A stretch of DNA of 64,000 nt from Acidiluteibacter ferrifornacis (GCF_009909615.1 NZ_WWNE01000003.1:62001-126000); one strand, 5' to 3'; counted from the stretch's first letter, positions 24,573 through 35,231 are shown. Numbers and translations are program-made. Notes: a model not told the origin generated them from the sequence alone.

Positions 24573-25448
24573 TTAGTATAAATCTGTGCTTTGAATTCTT
24601 AAAAATTTTCGAACTGCTAAAGAAGTAGAAATCCAAGAAATCAAAACTCCTAAAACAATAACGCCTGCACCAAGAATACCGTACAACTCGAGGTCAGCGA
24701 TATCTAAAATGTCAGGCATGTTTTGAGCAACTGAATAAATTACTCCTGATAATAATGCGATTGCAATTAAGGCGCTTACAAAACCATTCACAATACCGCG
24801 CCATACAAAAGGTCGTCGAATAAAACCTCCGGTAGCTCCTACCAGCTGCATGGTTTTAATTAAAAATCGTTTAGAATAAATCGCTAAACGAATGGTATTG
24901 TTGATTAAAGCAATGACCACAATCAATAACAAAAGACTAAATCCTAACAAAATTGCTCCAATTTTACGAACATTAGAATTAACTGCAGAAATTAAGTCTT
25001 TCTGATAGGACACCTCTAAAATTTGTGGATTTCGAGCCAAACTAGCCTCAATCCATCCAATACTATCAGGGTGTGCATAAGCAGCATTCATATTTACATC
25101 TATACTTGCTAGCAAAGGATTGTATCCTAAAAACTGCACAAAATCTTCTCCCAAATCTTGTTGCAAAAGTTTCGCTGCTTCTTCCTTATTGATAAACTTT
25201 GTTCGCTTAACGTAGGCTTGTTTATTAAGTGTTTCTTGAATCTTAGCTGCTTGCTCTACCGTTGTATTCTCATGTAAAAAGATAGAAAAACCTATGTTTT
25301 CTTTCACATGGTTAGAAAGTTTCTGCGCATTCAAAATAATAAGTCCTAACAAGCCCAACATAAACAACACTAGCGAAATACTAATTATCGTTGATATATA
25401 AGATGTTCGAATACTTTTTCGTGCTACTTTTTTCTCTTCCTTGGACAT
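24573..25448 (-). CDS. ftsX: Cell division protein FtsX
   Basis: Permease-like subunit of the FtsEX complex, which couples ATP hydrolysis by FtsE to activation of peptidoglycan hydrolases at the septum. Of the 291 residues, a first transmembrane helix (about 17-38) is followed by a periplasmic domain (to about 165) and three further helices with the MQLVGATGGFIRRPF segment between them. No ftsE is next to it in this window. It leads the minus-strand group ftsX-DUF3098-uppP-truB, 70 bases after gldC. Confidence 0.93.
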   Translation of the reverse strand: MSKEEKKVARKSIRTSYISTIISISLVLFMLGLLGLIILNAQKLSNHVKENIGFSIFLHENTTVEQAAKIQETLNKQAYVKRTKFINKEEAAKLLQQDLGEDFVQFLGYNPLLASIDVNMNAAYAHPDSIGWIEASLARNPQILEVSYQKDLISAVNSNVRKIGAILLGFSLLLLIVVIALINNTIRLAIYSKRFLIKTMQLVGATGGFIRRPFVWRGIVNGFVSALIAIALLSGVIYSVAQNMPDILDIADLELYGILGAGVIVLGVLISWISTSLAVRKFLRIQSTDLY

Positions 25449-25518
25449 TCTGCAGTTGAATGATTAATTTGCTAAATTATAATTTATGTTCTCCATTTTC
25501 AATGGGAAGTCAGAATAA

Positions 25519-25866
25519 TTATTTTTTAGGCCCTAGAACACCCATTTTGATTGCGATTGACTTCCCAAATTCTCGAATTTCATCTGCATAAGCATCTTCA
25601 CCTGTAGCTCGTGCAAATGCATCTGCTAACGTAATGATGTTCTGACAAGTAAATTTCATCATTTCTTCCACCATCAAATCCTTCTTCCACAAATCTATTC
25701 GTAAGGTATTCTCTTCCTTTTCGTCATACAATGCAATCATCATTGCCTTTGCTTCATGTCCTTCTGCTCGCTCTGACCCTTCAGCAGACCAATTGATTTC
25801 TTCAGGAACATTATTTTCATCCATCCCGATGTTAAACTTAATCTCTGAACGTGTTTTTATCGCCAT
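25519..25866 (-). CDS. gldC: Gliding motility protein GldC
   Basis: Small cytosolic protein of 115 residues. It matches GldC over its length, including the N-terminus (KTRSEIKFNIGMDENNVPE.I.W), KAMMIALYD and LRIDLWKKDLMVEEM. GldC supports gliding motility and T9SS in Flavobacterium but its mechanism is unknown. It starts three bases after the gldB stop, the same pairing as in other Flavobacteriia. Confidence 0.93.
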   Translation of the reverse strand: MAIKTRSEIKFNIGMDENNVPEEINWSAEGSERAEGHEAKAMMIALYDEKEENTLRIDLWKKDLMVEEMMKFTCQNIITLADAFARATGEDAYADEIREFGKSIAIKMGVLGPKK

Positions 25867-25869
25867 TTC

Positions 25870-26901
25870 TTATCTTTTCGGTTTATACTTTGATTGATTT
25901 AATAATTCTTGGGCATCACCGTCTTCCATTAGTTGAACTAAAGTAAGTTCGGGCTTCTGCTTCATGTACTTTTTTACCATCTGCCATCCTATAAAATGAC
26001 CTAATTTTGCCGGAGCTTGTTCAGGAAAACCGGCTGTAAATGGCCCTTCACCAATGAACTTTCTTACTTCTAGATTTTCATTAGAATACAATAATTCTTG
26101 CTCCACTATAAATGCCCAAATCTGATCTTCATTTTCTAAGCACCAATCCAACTGTTCTGGAGTGTAGCCAAAACTTTGATGCAACCCCATGTCTGGCAAC
26201 AATTGATTGAGTACATAATGCACTTTTCCATAGTAAACCATTTGCTTTAACAGGTTATCTCCATTAGGCGCTTCATATTCCGTAGTTAACCAAGAATACA
26301 TTGCATCAACCACAATTTGATCGGGATACATATTTCGAAAGCGATATTGTGGCATACCTAACTGCGGATAATAGGTAGAGTTAGCACCTAAATACATATC
26401 TAGCCCTACAGCCAATAAACTATCATCAGCCACTAATGCATAATTGAACCCTGAAATGAAGGTGATTAATTCTGGTGTCAACTGATCTGGGAAGTAATGT
26501 TTATAGTATTTAAATCCTTCGATTAATTGTTGTTCCAATTCTTGAGTCTCGGCGAATACCTGCTGCGTAGAGTCATACAATTCCCTTACATTTTTATCTT
26601 GCACAAACTCGGTTAAATTGATTGCAGTAAGACTATCGTTAGGCCCAGACAAGCGCATAATTTGCTGGGTAAAGAGTGGAAAGAATTGCGGAAATTCATC
26701 CCTTAACAAATTAACTTCATTTGCATTAAAGCCATCTCTACCAGTTTCAAACAAGGCAACATCGAACCGACGCATGGATTGATCTGTTGAAATCGCAGAA
26801 GTATCAATTCTTTTCACTTTATCTTCACACCCTACTAGAGTAAAAACAAGTAAAAGGAAAGAAAGAGGTTTGTTTGTTACTGTTTTTAAACAAAAAGCCA
26901 T
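25870..26901 (-). CDS. gldB: Gliding motility lipoprotein GldB
   Basis: Secreted lipoprotein of 343 residues. The signal peptide has a hydrophobic core (PLSFLLLVFTLVG) and lipid Cys25. GldB is needed for gliding and is a poorly understood member of the Gld group. The Zn-protease-like fold sometimes proposed is not visible as an HExxH here. Segments such as YDSTQQVFAE, GFNYALVADDSLLAVGLDMYLG and QSFGYTPEQLDWCLENE match the family. Upstream gene 26950 is divergent, with only 48 bases between. Confidence 0.92.
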   Translation of the reverse strand: MAFCLKTVTNKPLSFLLLVFTLVGCEDKVKRIDTSAISTDQSMRRFDVALFETGRDGFNANEVNLLRDEFPQFFPLFTQQIMRLSGPNDSLTAINLTEFVQDKNVRELYDSTQQVFAETQELEQQLIEGFKYYKHYFPDQLTPELITFISGFNYALVADDSLLAVGLDMYLGANSTYYPQLGMPQYRFRNMYPDQIVVDAMYSWLTTEYEAPNGDNLLKQMVYYGKVHYVLNQLLPDMGLHQSFGYTPEQLDWCLENEDQIWAFIVEQELLYSNENLEVRKFIGEGPFTAGFPEQAPAKLGHFIGWQMVKKYMKQKPELTLVQLMEDGDAQELLNQSKYKPKR

Positions 26902-26949
26902 TAATATTGTAATTGATTAATTTGTTCACCAATCTTAAACCGCAAAATT

Positions 26950-27642
26950 ATGAAAAAGATTACGCTATTATCTTTTAGTATTTTATTTAGTCTAATGAGC
27001 ATGGCTCAGTCTAGTTTTCAACTTGGATTTAGAGGCACCCCTAACATTTCATGGTTAAAACCCGACAGTAAGAATGTAGATGCAGACGGCTCTATTTTAG
27101 GATTTAACTACGGCGTAATTGCAGATTTTAACATATCAGAGAGGTACTCGTTTTCTACAGGAGTTGAATCTGTTACTACGGGAGGAAAATTAAACATGAA
27201 AGATATTTCTACCAAAGCCGAATACAAAGTAAAATATGTAGAAGTTCCATTAAGTTTAAAATTGAAAACAAATCAAATTGGATATATCACCTATTATGGA
27301 CAATTTGGTGTTGGTGTAGGAATTAACTATGATTCAGAAGCTGAATTCTCCATACTTGGAAGTAAAATAACAGATGAGCGATACAGTGATAAGATTAGTA
27401 TTTTCAGAGGCTCTATCATAATGGGTTTAGGAGCTGAATACAACATATCAGGAAACACCTCAGTTGTTTTGGGCCTTACTTTCAATAACGGTGTGACTAA
27501 CCTTTTCAATAAAGATGGAAAAGATTTTATGAAAGATGCGAACAAAGATGAAAATGGAGTTAAAATAGATCCTACTTTAGATCCTGATGAACTGAAAGCA
27601 ATTTCAAATTACTTGGGTTTAAACATTGGTATCATATTCTAA
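26950..27642 (+). CDS. Outer-membrane beta-barrel protein (PorT-like fold)
   Basis: A 230-residue secreted protein with signal peptide MKKITLLSFSILFSLMSMAQS. The mature protein alternates polar and hydrophobic residues with aromatic strand ends and closes with LGLNIGIIF, as expected for a small barrel assembled by the Bam complex. It belongs to the broad outer-membrane beta-barrel group and has no individual function assignment. It stands alone, divergent from gldB. Confidence 0.8.
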   Translation: MKKITLLSFSILFSLMSMAQSSFQLGFRGTPNISWLKPDSKNVDADGSILGFNYGVIADFNISERYSFSTGVESVTTGGKLNMKDISTKAEYKVKYVEVPLSLKLKTNQIGYITYYGQFGVGVGINYDSEAEFSILGSKITDERYSDKISIFRGSIIMGLGAEYNISGNTSVVLGLTFNNGVTNLFNKDGKDFMKDANKDENGVKIDPTLDPDELKAISNYLGLNIGIIF

Positions 27643-27682
27643 ATAAAACACATCCACTCTAGTCAACAACTGACTTTATTTC

Positions 27683-29311
27683 ATGAAGATAGCTCTCGCA
27701 CAACTCAATTATCACATTGGAAACTTTGAAGCCAATACTCAAAAGATAATTGAAGCCATTCAGTCCGCAAAAAAAGACCAGGTAGACCTGATTGTTTTTG
27801 CGGAATTGGCAATATGTGGTTACCCTCCAAAAGATTTATTAGAGTTTGATGACTTCATTGACACTTCTAAAGAGTCTATCCTCCGAATAGCTGAACATTG
27901 CAAAGATATAGCTGCCATCGTGGGCGCGCCCAGTCGAAGTATTTTAGAACGAGGAAAACCACTGCATAATTCGGCCTATTTTTTAGCCGAAGGCGTTATT
28001 CAAAGCATCCATCACAAAGCTTTATTGCCTACATACGATGTATTTGATGAAAATCGATATTTTCAAGCAGGAAAGTCTTTCCAATTGGTAACTTACAAGA
28101 ATGAAACGTTTGCCATTACCATCTGTGAAGATCTTTGGAATATAGATGGTGATATGAAATATGACCTTTCTCCAACCGAACAATTAGATTTAAAAAAAGC
28201 CGATTTCATCATCAATATTGCGGCCTCTCCATTTTCAGTTACACAACGAGAAAAAAGAGAACAAGTACTCAATTGGAACGCCAACAAATATCAGTTACCA
28301 ATATATTACGTCAACCATATCGGAGCTCAAACAGAATTAATTTTCGACGGTGGCTCAAGAGCCATTCTTCCTAACAATCAATCATTGGGAGAAATGAGCT
28401 ACTTCTCAGAAGAAACACGTTTTTTTGACTCCCAAAAAAATGCAATTGAAAAAGCGCGTTCTCCTCTTTCTAAAATGGAACGGATACACCAAGCTTTAAT
28501 TCTTGGAATAAGAGATTACTTCAAAAAGTCGAATTTTTCTAAAGCAGTAATTGGGCTCAGCGGAGGTATTGACTCTGCAGTAACCTTAGCCATAGCAGCT
28601 GAAGCATTAGGTAGCGAAAATGTAATGAGCATCCTAATGCCTTCTGAGTTTTCCTCAGAGCATTCTATCAATGATGCTATAGCGCTATGTGAGAATTTAG
28701 GATCTCCCTATGAAATTATACCTATCAAATCCATCTTTAATGCATTTCAACATGAATTAGCAAACCCTTTTTTAGGTAAAAAAGAAGATGTAACTGAGGA
28801 GAACCTACAAGCTAGAATTAGGGGAACATTATTGATGGCTTATTCTAATAAATTTGGAAACATCCTTTTGAACACTTCTAACAAAAGTGAAATGGCTGTA
28901 GGCTATGGCACACTATACGGCGACATGTGCGGTGGGCTTTCGGTAATTGGAGATGTTTACAAAACAGAAGTATTTGAATTAGCACGATACATCAATAGAG
29001 ACCAAGAAATTATTCCCATAAACACGATTATTAAACCGCCATCAGCCGAACTGCGCCCTGATCAAAAAGACACAGACTCCCTGCCTGAATACGAACTCTT
29101 GGATCAAATTTTAAGGCATTACTTGGAAGGAACTAAAGGAACAAACCATATCATAGAATTAGGGTTTGACCCAGAAATTACAAAAAAAATAATTAGACTT
29201 GTTAATCTTAACGAATACAAGCGTTTTCAAGCCCCTCCAATCTTAAGAATTTCGTCTAAGGCTTTTGGTATGGGTAGATTAATGCCTCTTGTTGGGAAAT
29301 ATACATCCTAA
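27683..29311 (+). CDS. nadE: Glutamine-dependent NAD+ synthetase
   Basis: Converts NaAD to NAD+ using ammonia from glutamine. The N-terminal nitrilase-like glutaminase has the triad E41, K112 and C148 (ITICEDLW). The C-terminal synthetase has the ATP-loop SGGIDS (293-298) and the NKSE.A.GYGT segment. Length 542 is usual for the two-domain form. It is followed after nine bases by the M48 protease gene, which may share its transcript. Confidence 0.97.
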   Translation: MKIALAQLNYHIGNFEANTQKIIEAIQSAKKDQVDLIVFAELAICGYPPKDLLEFDDFIDTSKESILRIAEHCKDIAAIVGAPSRSILERGKPLHNSAYFLAEGVIQSIHHKALLPTYDVFDENRYFQAGKSFQLVTYKNETFAITICEDLWNIDGDMKYDLSPTEQLDLKKADFIINIAASPFSVTQREKREQVLNWNANKYQLPIYYVNHIGAQTELIFDGGSRAILPNNQSLGEMSYFSEETRFFDSQKNAIEKARSPLSKMERIHQALILGIRDYFKKSNFSKAVIGLSGGIDSAVTLAIAAEALGSENVMSILMPSEFSSEHSINDAIALCENLGSPYEIIPIKSIFNAFQHELANPFLGKKEDVTEENLQARIRGTLLMAYSNKFGNILLNTSNKSEMAVGYGTLYGDMCGGLSVIGDVYKTEVFELARYINRDQEIIPINTIIKPPSAELRPDQKDTDSLPEYELLDQILRHYLEGTKGTNHIIELGFDPEITKKIIRLVNLNEYKRFQAPPILRISSKAFGMGRLMPLVGKYTS

Positions 29312-29320
29312 TTATATACT

Positions 29321-31588
29321 ATGAAGCTAAACTCTTCAGCACTACTTACTTTTCTTCTTTTTAGCTTCTTTATCTCTAATGGTCAAGAATTCAAGAACAA
29401 CTACACTCCATTACGCTCTGAAGGGGAAGTGCCTTTAGAACTCAAAAAATTATCTGCCGAAAAATATGAACTTCGGAAGGAATCCTTCAAAAAAGATGCA
29501 AGAAAAATGCGCAAAACCAAAGAAGAATTGGTATTGCAAAGCACTTTTGCCATTGATGAGCTCCTTCTGAGCGGAGATGTTTTATTTAATGATACAATTG
29601 GAAAGTACGTCAATAAAGTTGCAGATGAACTATTAAAGAATAATCCTGCCTTAAGAAGTAAACTAAACTTTTACATCGTAAAATCAAGTTATATAAATGC
29701 CTTCACCACAGAGAGAGGCGCTATTTTTTTAAGTTTAGGATTGATTTCCAAATTAAATAATGAAGCAGAACTAGCCTTCATACTATCACACGAAATTATT
29801 CATTATCAAGAAAACCATATCTTGAATGGATACATTGAGACTTCTAAAATAAAGAAGGAAAAAGGCAAGTATAAGGGGCAAAGCATTAAAGAAAAACTGC
29901 TATCAAGAAGCAACTATTCAAAAGATTTAGAGTTAGAGGCCGACAATAAAGGGTTTCATTTGTTTACCAAATCTCCATACAATCCTGCAGCTGCGATATC
30001 AGCAATGGAAGTTCTCAAATACGGATCTTACCCGTTCGAAGACATCGCCTTTGACTATTCGTTTTTAACTCATTCTTTATACAGCTTTCCAAACTCTTAT
30101 CGACTAGACACTATTCAAACAATTGATTCTGAAGAGGATTATGATGACAGCGAAAGTACTCACCCCAACATTAGAAAGAGAAAAGAACAATTAAAAGAAT
30201 TAGTAACTGACAGTAGTAATACCGCCTTTTTTATTGTTTCTGAATCATCCTTCAATCATGTCAGAGAAATTTGTCGATTTGAAGTATTGAACAATTTTAC
30301 TTCCGATAGGGATTATGGAATGGCGATATACCACAATTATTTGCTACAACAAGACTATCCCGACAACCTTTTCTTAAAAACCAATTTGGGTTATTTATTG
30401 TATGGCCTAGCGCGTTATAAAAGCAATAAAAATCAACTGAGTGTATTGCGAAAGTATTCAAAAGAACAAGGAGAGTTTCAGCAGCTTTTATATCTTCTAA
30501 ATCGCTTAAATGATGAAGAATTAGCAGCTATTGCCGTAGATTACTTGTATCGATTACACACTACCAACCCCTCTAATCCTTTTATCGAGAAAATAATGCT
30601 GGATGCTTTTCGAACTTTAATTCATGATGAGGAAAAGAGCATCAATTACTATGTTACCAAGTCGGAAATTGAAGCTATTTTGACAAAAAATGCAGAAGAA
30701 ATGTTGGCGGACCCATATGCGAATATAGACACTACCAACTATAGCGAACGACAAAAAGCCAAACTTGCAAGAGAAGTTAGAAGACAGCAAAAGAAGAAAG
30801 AGGAAAAAGTCCAATTTGATCAGTTTGTTTTTGCAGAAGTTCTTACTGAACCAAAATTTGATTCCATTTTCAAACTCATCACTGCAGAAGTAGAAAACAT
30901 CAGTTCTGATGAAAAAAGCTACTTTGAAATCAGCAAAGAAAATAGTATTAGAAAACGGAAGAGAACCAAGTTTGGGGTTTCGCTCAATGCAGATAAAATA
31001 GTATTAGCCGACCCCTATTATTCTAAAATCGATGAACGGAAGGAAATCCAAACCAAATATATAAAGTCAGAAAAAAAACAACTTAGCTTTAGGGAAAGTG
31101 TGTATGAAAATGCTGAACGTTTGGAATTAGAAGTTGAAGTACTAGGCAAAAAAAAATCTGTCAAAAGTGATATAAATCGATTGAATGAAATATCCATTAG
31201 CAATACATGGCTAGAGGAGAGAGCAAACCATGATTATATCAAGATTATACCCTACAACTATCAATTTATGAAACCATTGAGTGATAGCTATGGTACAAAT
31301 TATTTTGCGTGGATGGGGTTGCTCAATGCCAGATTGAAAACTGAGTTTAACCCCACAGCCTTTTTTGTTAGCCTGTTTTCAATTTATGGACTTCCATTTT
31401 ATCTTACTTCCTTATTGACCCCAGACTATGCTACTTATTATTATGCTATTGTAGTGAATGTTGAAACTAGTGAAGTATTAATTGAAGAAAACAATTACTT
31501 GAGTACTAGAGACAATAATGACTTAGTTCAAAGTCAAATATACGACACCTTTTTCCAAATAAAACGCAAAAAAGACTATACCAAATGA
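29321..31588 (+). CDS. M48-family metalloprotease with long C-terminal region
   Basis: Secreted zinc protease of 755 residues with signal peptide ending near NGQ (residue 22). The M48 domain (about 75-300) has H157-E-x-x-H161 and a downstream ELEAD motif giving the third ligand. The remaining 450 residues are unusual: a Lys/Glu-rich helical part (about 400-600, including RRQQKKKEEK) and a hydrophobic stretch (about 690-720) that could be membrane-associated. Bacterial M48 members such as BepA act in outer-membrane protein quality control. Its stop overlaps the next barrel gene (ATGA), which could be a client or partner. Confidence 0.82.
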   Translation: MKLNSSALLTFLLFSFFISNGQEFKNNYTPLRSEGEVPLELKKLSAEKYELRKESFKKDARKMRKTKEELVLQSTFAIDELLLSGDVLFNDTIGKYVNKVADELLKNNPALRSKLNFYIVKSSYINAFTTERGAIFLSLGLISKLNNEAELAFILSHEIIHYQENHILNGYIETSKIKKEKGKYKGQSIKEKLLSRSNYSKDLELEADNKGFHLFTKSPYNPAAAISAMEVLKYGSYPFEDIAFDYSFLTHSLYSFPNSYRLDTIQTIDSEEDYDDSESTHPNIRKRKEQLKELVTDSSNTAFFIVSESSFNHVREICRFEVLNNFTSDRDYGMAIYHNYLLQQDYPDNLFLKTNLGYLLYGLARYKSNKNQLSVLRKYSKEQGEFQQLLYLLNRLNDEELAAIAVDYLYRLHTTNPSNPFIEKIMLDAFRTLIHDEEKSINYYVTKSEIEAILTKNAEEMLADPYANIDTTNYSERQKAKLAREVRRQQKKKEEKVQFDQFVFAEVLTEPKFDSIFKLITAEVENISSDEKSYFEISKENSIRKRKRTKFGVSLNADKIVLADPYYSKIDERKEIQTKYIKSEKKQLSFRESVYENAERLELEVEVLGKKKSVKSDINRLNEISISNTWLEERANHDYIKIIPYNYQFMKPLSDSYGTNYFAWMGLLNARLKTEFNPTAFFVSLFSIYGLPFYLTSLLTPDYATYYYAIVVNVETSEVLIEENNYLSTRDNNDLVQSQIYDTFFQIKRKKDYTK

Positions 31589-32313
31589 TTCAAAAACAGC
31601 TTACTTTATTGGTCTTTTTTGTAGGAATATCGATTTTTGGATACGGCCAAAAAGCACCCGGATATTTAGGTAAAAGACTAAGTATAGGCGGCAACTTTCA
31701 ATTAAGTCCGGCCATATTAAACCCCAATAATAACGGAAATAAAGGGTTTTTTAAATTTAATACACAGTTCGGTGTAACCGCTGAGTACGCTACTAATCGA
31801 CATGCGTCAATACTATTGCACTACCAAACGTATTCCACACTGAAAGATTACGATGAGGAAGTCGTATTTTTTGACTTGAATAATAATTACTACGACAATA
31901 GTAAGCTTTTTGGAGACCTCAAAGTCGCCTCCTATGGTTTTGAGTTAAGGAGTTACTCTGAAAGTATAGCGCCCTATGGGTATTATCTAGGTATAGGGTT
32001 AAACTATAAAGTTATCGAACTAACTCAACCAATGGCTTTTTCATCTACGACATTAGTAAATAGGCCTCAAAACGACTCTCCTTATACGATGATTAACCTT
32101 AACCTAACTCTAGGTAAACAACGAATTTACTTGAATAAAATAATCGTCTCTACAGGTATTAACATCGGCATCCCCTTAGAGTTTAGTAAACTGAACTTAT
32201 TAAGTACTTCAGAAGATGACTTCACTTACAATGAGTCGGATCATGTTCAAAAACGAATAGTACTTCACGATCTCCTTAACTTTAAAATAGGAGTTAGGTA
32301 CCTCCTATTTTAG
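31585..32313 (+). CDS. Outer-membrane beta-barrel-like protein
   Basis: A 242-residue secreted protein (signal about 1-22, ending in YGQ). The mature part is beta-rich, with alternating aromatics, GIGLNYKVIEL and C-terminal FKIGVRYLLF typical of a barrel that ends in an aromatic residue. No specific family recognised. Translationally coupled to the M48 protease by a four-base overlap and convergent with korB. Confidence 0.72.
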   Translation: MIQKQLTLLVFFVGISIFGYGQKAPGYLGKRLSIGGNFQLSPAILNPNNNGNKGFFKFNTQFGVTAEYATNRHASILLHYQTYSTLKDYDEEVVFFDLNNNYYDNSKLFGDLKVASYGFELRSYSESIAPYGYYLGIGLNYKVIELTQPMAFSSTTLVNRPQNDSPYTMINLNLTLGKQRIYLNKIIVSTGINIGIPLEFSKLNLLSTSEDDFTYNESDHVQKRIVLHDLLNFKIGVRYLLF

Positions 32314-33344
32314 GATACCGTCCACGTATTTTCGCCTCGTAGCAACTTATCTAGGTTTCCTTCGCCTTTTCTTTCAACTGCTAAATCCAACTGTTGGTAC
32401 ATGGCTTCCTCATATCTGAATCGATCTTGCGCATAAAAGACACCAAATGGACGAGGCATATGCCCTTCCAAGGATGGATTATCGAAAAAAGTAGTTAGTA
32501 AGTAGGCTTTGTGTTTATCACTAGAATCGTGAATCCAAAGGTCTTCCTTAGTATACATTCCATCATCTAATCTAACCACTTTAGGAGTTCCGTTATCTAA
32601 AAGTATCCCCTTATTGTCATCATTTCCGAAAACCAGGGGTTGACCTTCCTCTAAAAATAATGCTTCTTCCTTTTTACTTCCTTTATCGGTATAGATTTCA
32701 AATGCTCCATCGTTGAAAACATTACAATTTTGGTAAATTTCCAACAAAGAAGTCCCAATATGATCATTGGCACGAACCAACACTTCACGCAAATGTTTCA
32801 CATCTCTATCCATCGCTCTTGCTATAAAAGTAGCATCAGCACCAAGGCAAAGTGCCATTGGATTAAAAGGATGATCTAAAGAACCCATTGGGGTTGACTT
32901 TGTTACCTTTCCTTCAGGCGAAGTCGGCGAATACTGTCCTTTGGTTAAACCATATATTTCATTGTTGAACAGTAATATATTCATATTAAAATTTCGACGA
33001 ATGGTATGAATTAAGTGGTTCCCTCCTATAGACAAGGAGTCTCCATCTCCGGTGATTACCCACACACTCAACTCTGGCCTGGCAATTTTTAATCCACTAG
33101 CCACTGCTGTAGCTCGTCCGTGTATAGAATGCATTCCAAATGTATCCATGTAATATGGAAAACGGGAAGAGCAACCTATCCCTGATATAAAAACGATATC
33201 CTCCTTATTTACTCCAGTTTCAGGCAATATACTTTGTACTTGCTTTAAAATGGAATAGTCTCCACAACCTGGACACCACCTTACTTCTTGATCGGTTGTA
33301 AAATCCTTAGGAGTCAATTTTATTTCTGCTGTATCTGTAGTCAT
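32310..33344 (-). CDS. korB: 2-oxoacid:ferredoxin oxidoreductase, beta subunit
   Basis: TPP- and 4Fe-4S-binding subunit of a 2-oxoglutarate/2-oxoacid:acceptor oxidoreductase. Cluster cysteines are WCPGCGDY (C-x2-C), GIGCSSR and a late YQNCNVF. The TPP motif is GDGDSLSIGGN...NN. Length 344. The enzyme oxidatively decarboxylates a 2-oxoacid to the acyl-CoA and reduces ferredoxin, or works in reverse. It begins 11 bases after korA. Confidence 0.92.
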   Translation of the reverse strand: MTTDTAEIKLTPKDFTTDQEVRWCPGCGDYSILKQVQSILPETGVNKEDIVFISGIGCSSRFPYYMDTFGMHSIHGRATAVASGLKIARPELSVWVITGDGDSLSIGGNHLIHTIRRNFNMNILLFNNEIYGLTKGQYSPTSPEGKVTKSTPMGSLDHPFNPMALCLGADATFIARAMDRDVKHLREVLVRANDHIGTSLLEIYQNCNVFNDGAFEIYTDKGSKKEEALFLEEGQPLVFGNDDNKGILLDNGTPKVVRLDDGMYTKEDLWIHDSSDKHKAYLLTTFFDNPSLEGHMPRPFGVFYAQDRFRYEEAMYQQLDLAVERKGEGNLDKLLRGENTWTVS

Positions 33345-33355
33345 TGTATTCCTTT

Positions 33356-35200
33356 TTAAGCGTGTGCCAATTCTTTAATAGCTAAAACGATTTCTGGTGT
33401 AGAAAACGGAATTCCCTTTATTTTATTCAATCCTTTGGCATCTACTAAGAATTTATCTCTTATTATCTTCACCAACTGCCCATTATTCATTTCAGGAATC
33501 AACACTTTATCAAATTTCTTAATTATTTCACCTAGATTCTTAGGAAAAGGCTCTATGTATCTTAAGTGAGCATGACTCACCTCTAACCCTTCTTCCAAGC
33601 ATTCTTTTAATGCCGTTTTGATAACGCCATAAGTAGACCCCCATCCAAGTACCAAAACTTTACCGGAATCTGCTCCAGAATCAATGGTTTGTAATGGAAT
33701 AGAATCCGCAATTCGAGCCACTTTTGCTGCACGAACTTTGACCATCCTTTCGTGATTTTCAGGATTATAGGATATATTCCCCGTATCCCACTCCTTTTCA
33801 ATTCCACCAATTCTATGTTCCAGTCCCTTAGTTCCGGGTAAAGCCCATTCTCTGACTAGCCTTTCATCCCTTTTGTAGGGCAAAAATTCTGGATCATCTT
33901 GTTTTCGTTCTTTGGCATGAACCACTTTTATTTCCTTCAACTCGTCCGTTGTAGGAAATTTCCATGGTTCAGAACCATTTGCCATATATCCATCAGACAA
34001 GAAAAATACTGGTGTCATGTGTTCGATTGCAATTCGACAAGCTTCAAATGCTGCATCGAAACAATCAGAAGGTGAACTGGCAGAAATCACAGGCATTGGA
34101 GCCTCTCCATTTCTGCCATACATGGCCTGCATTAAGTCGGCCTGCTCTGTTTTGGTCGGTAAACCAGTTGAAGGCCCCCCTCGCTGAACATTTATCACCA
34201 CCATTGGTAACTCAAGCATTACCGCAAGGCCAATGGCTTCACCTTTTAAGGCTATTCCTGGCCCGGAAGATGCTGTCACCCCTAATTCTCCACCAAAAGA
34301 AGCACCTATGGTGGAACATACTGCAGCTATTTCGTCCTCCGCTTGAAAAGTTTTAACTCCGAAATTTTTATGTTTAGATAATTCATGTAAAATATCTGAA
34401 GCGGGAGTAATGGGATAAGATCCATAAAACAAATCCAATCCTGCCTTTTGAGATGCTGCTACTAAGCCTAAAGCAGTGGCTTGATTCCCCATGATATTGC
34501 GATAAGTACCTACTGGCAACTTGGCAGCCTTCACATTGTATCGCGAAGTAAAGGTCTCACTCGTATCTCCAAAATTATATCCTGCTTTCAATACCTTAAT
34601 ATTGGCATCAATCAAATGAGGTGCTTTGGCAAACTTTTCTTTGATAAACTTTTCTGTTGGAGCAATTTCTCGATTATACATGTAGTACAAGAATCCAAGT
34701 ACAAACATATTTCTTGAACGCTCCACCTCTTTTTTACCTAGTCCAGAATCTACGAGTGCTGCTGCGGTTAATTTGGTAACGTCAATTGATATAGTTCTAT
34801 AATCCTCAAGGCTTTTATCCTCCAATGGACTTGATTCATAACCTGCCAACCTTAGATCCTTCGCATTGAAACCATCAGTATTTATAATTATGGTACCACT
34901 TTTCTTTAATCGAGGCAAATTCACTTTAAATGCCGCAGCATTCATCGCTACTAAAACATCACATATATCTCCGGCGGTGTATACTTCGACACTACCAAAC
35001 TGCAATTGAAAACCCGAAACGCCGGCTACAGTTCCTTGTGGAGCACGAATTTCTGCTGGGTAATTGGGGAAAGTACTTACATCGTTTCCAAACAGTGCTG
35101 ATGTATTGGTAAATTGGGTTCCTGTTAATTGTATTCCATCTCCGGAATCTCCTGCAAAAACGATAGTTACTACTCGTTTTTCTTCAACAACTTTTGCCAT
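33356..35200 (-). CDS. korA: 2-oxoacid:ferredoxin oxidoreductase, alpha subunit (gamma-alpha fusion)
   Basis: Fused gamma (1-190) and alpha (about 220-614) domains, 614 residues. The N-terminus has [13 protein letters not shown]; the alpha domain has YPITPASD, the substrate-handling motif of the OFOR family, and [15 protein letters not shown]. With korB it forms the two-subunit enzyme usual in Bacteroidota, probably acting on 2-oxoglutarate in the TCA cycle. Physiological substrate is inferred from the family. Two promoter-like elements lie just upstream. Confidence 0.93.
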   Translation of the reverse strand: MAKVVEEKRVVTIVFAGDSGDGIQLTGTQFTNTSALFGNDVSTFPNYPAEIRAPQGTVAGVSGFQLQFGSVEVYTAGDICDVLVAMNAAAFKVNLPRLKKSGTIIINTDGFNAKDLRLAGYESSPLEDKSLEDYRTISIDVTKLTAAALVDSGLGKKEVERSRNMFVLGFLYYMYNREIAPTEKFIKEKFAKAPHLIDANIKVLKAGYNFGDTSETFTSRYNVKAAKLPVGTYRNIMGNQATALGLVAASQKAGLDLFYGSYPITPASDILHELSKHKNFGVKTFQAEDEIAAVCSTIGASFGGELGVTASSGPGIALKGEAIGLAVMLELPMVVINVQRGGPSTGLPTKTEQADLMQAMYGRNGEAPMPVISASSPSDCFDAAFEACRIAIEHMTPVFFLSDGYMANGSEPWKFPTTDELKEIKVVHAKERKQDDPEFLPYKRDERLVREWALPGTKGLEHRIGGIEKEWDTGNISYNPENHERMVKVRAAKVARIADSIPLQTIDSGADSGKVLVLGWGSTYGVIKTALKECLEEGLEVSHAHLRYIEPFPKNLGEIIKKFDKVLIPEMNNGQLVKIIRDKFLVDAKGLNKIKGIPFSTPEIVLAIKELAHA

Positions 35201-35210
35201 AAAATGCGTT

Positions 35211-35231
35211 CAAAATTACTCTTCAAAGTTA
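35211..35231 (-). promoter_or_regulatory. Two candidate -7 elements for korAB
   Basis: On the minus strand TAACTTTG (35231-35224) and TAATTTTG (35218-35211) both match TAnnTTTG. A TTG lies 25 bases before the first, slightly longer than the known 17-23 range. The korA ATG is at 35200. Confidence 0.4.

Noticed and set aside
33964-34356. 130-codon open frame on the plus strand inside korA
   Set aside because: Antisense to a well-conserved coding region, with no recognisable protein features.
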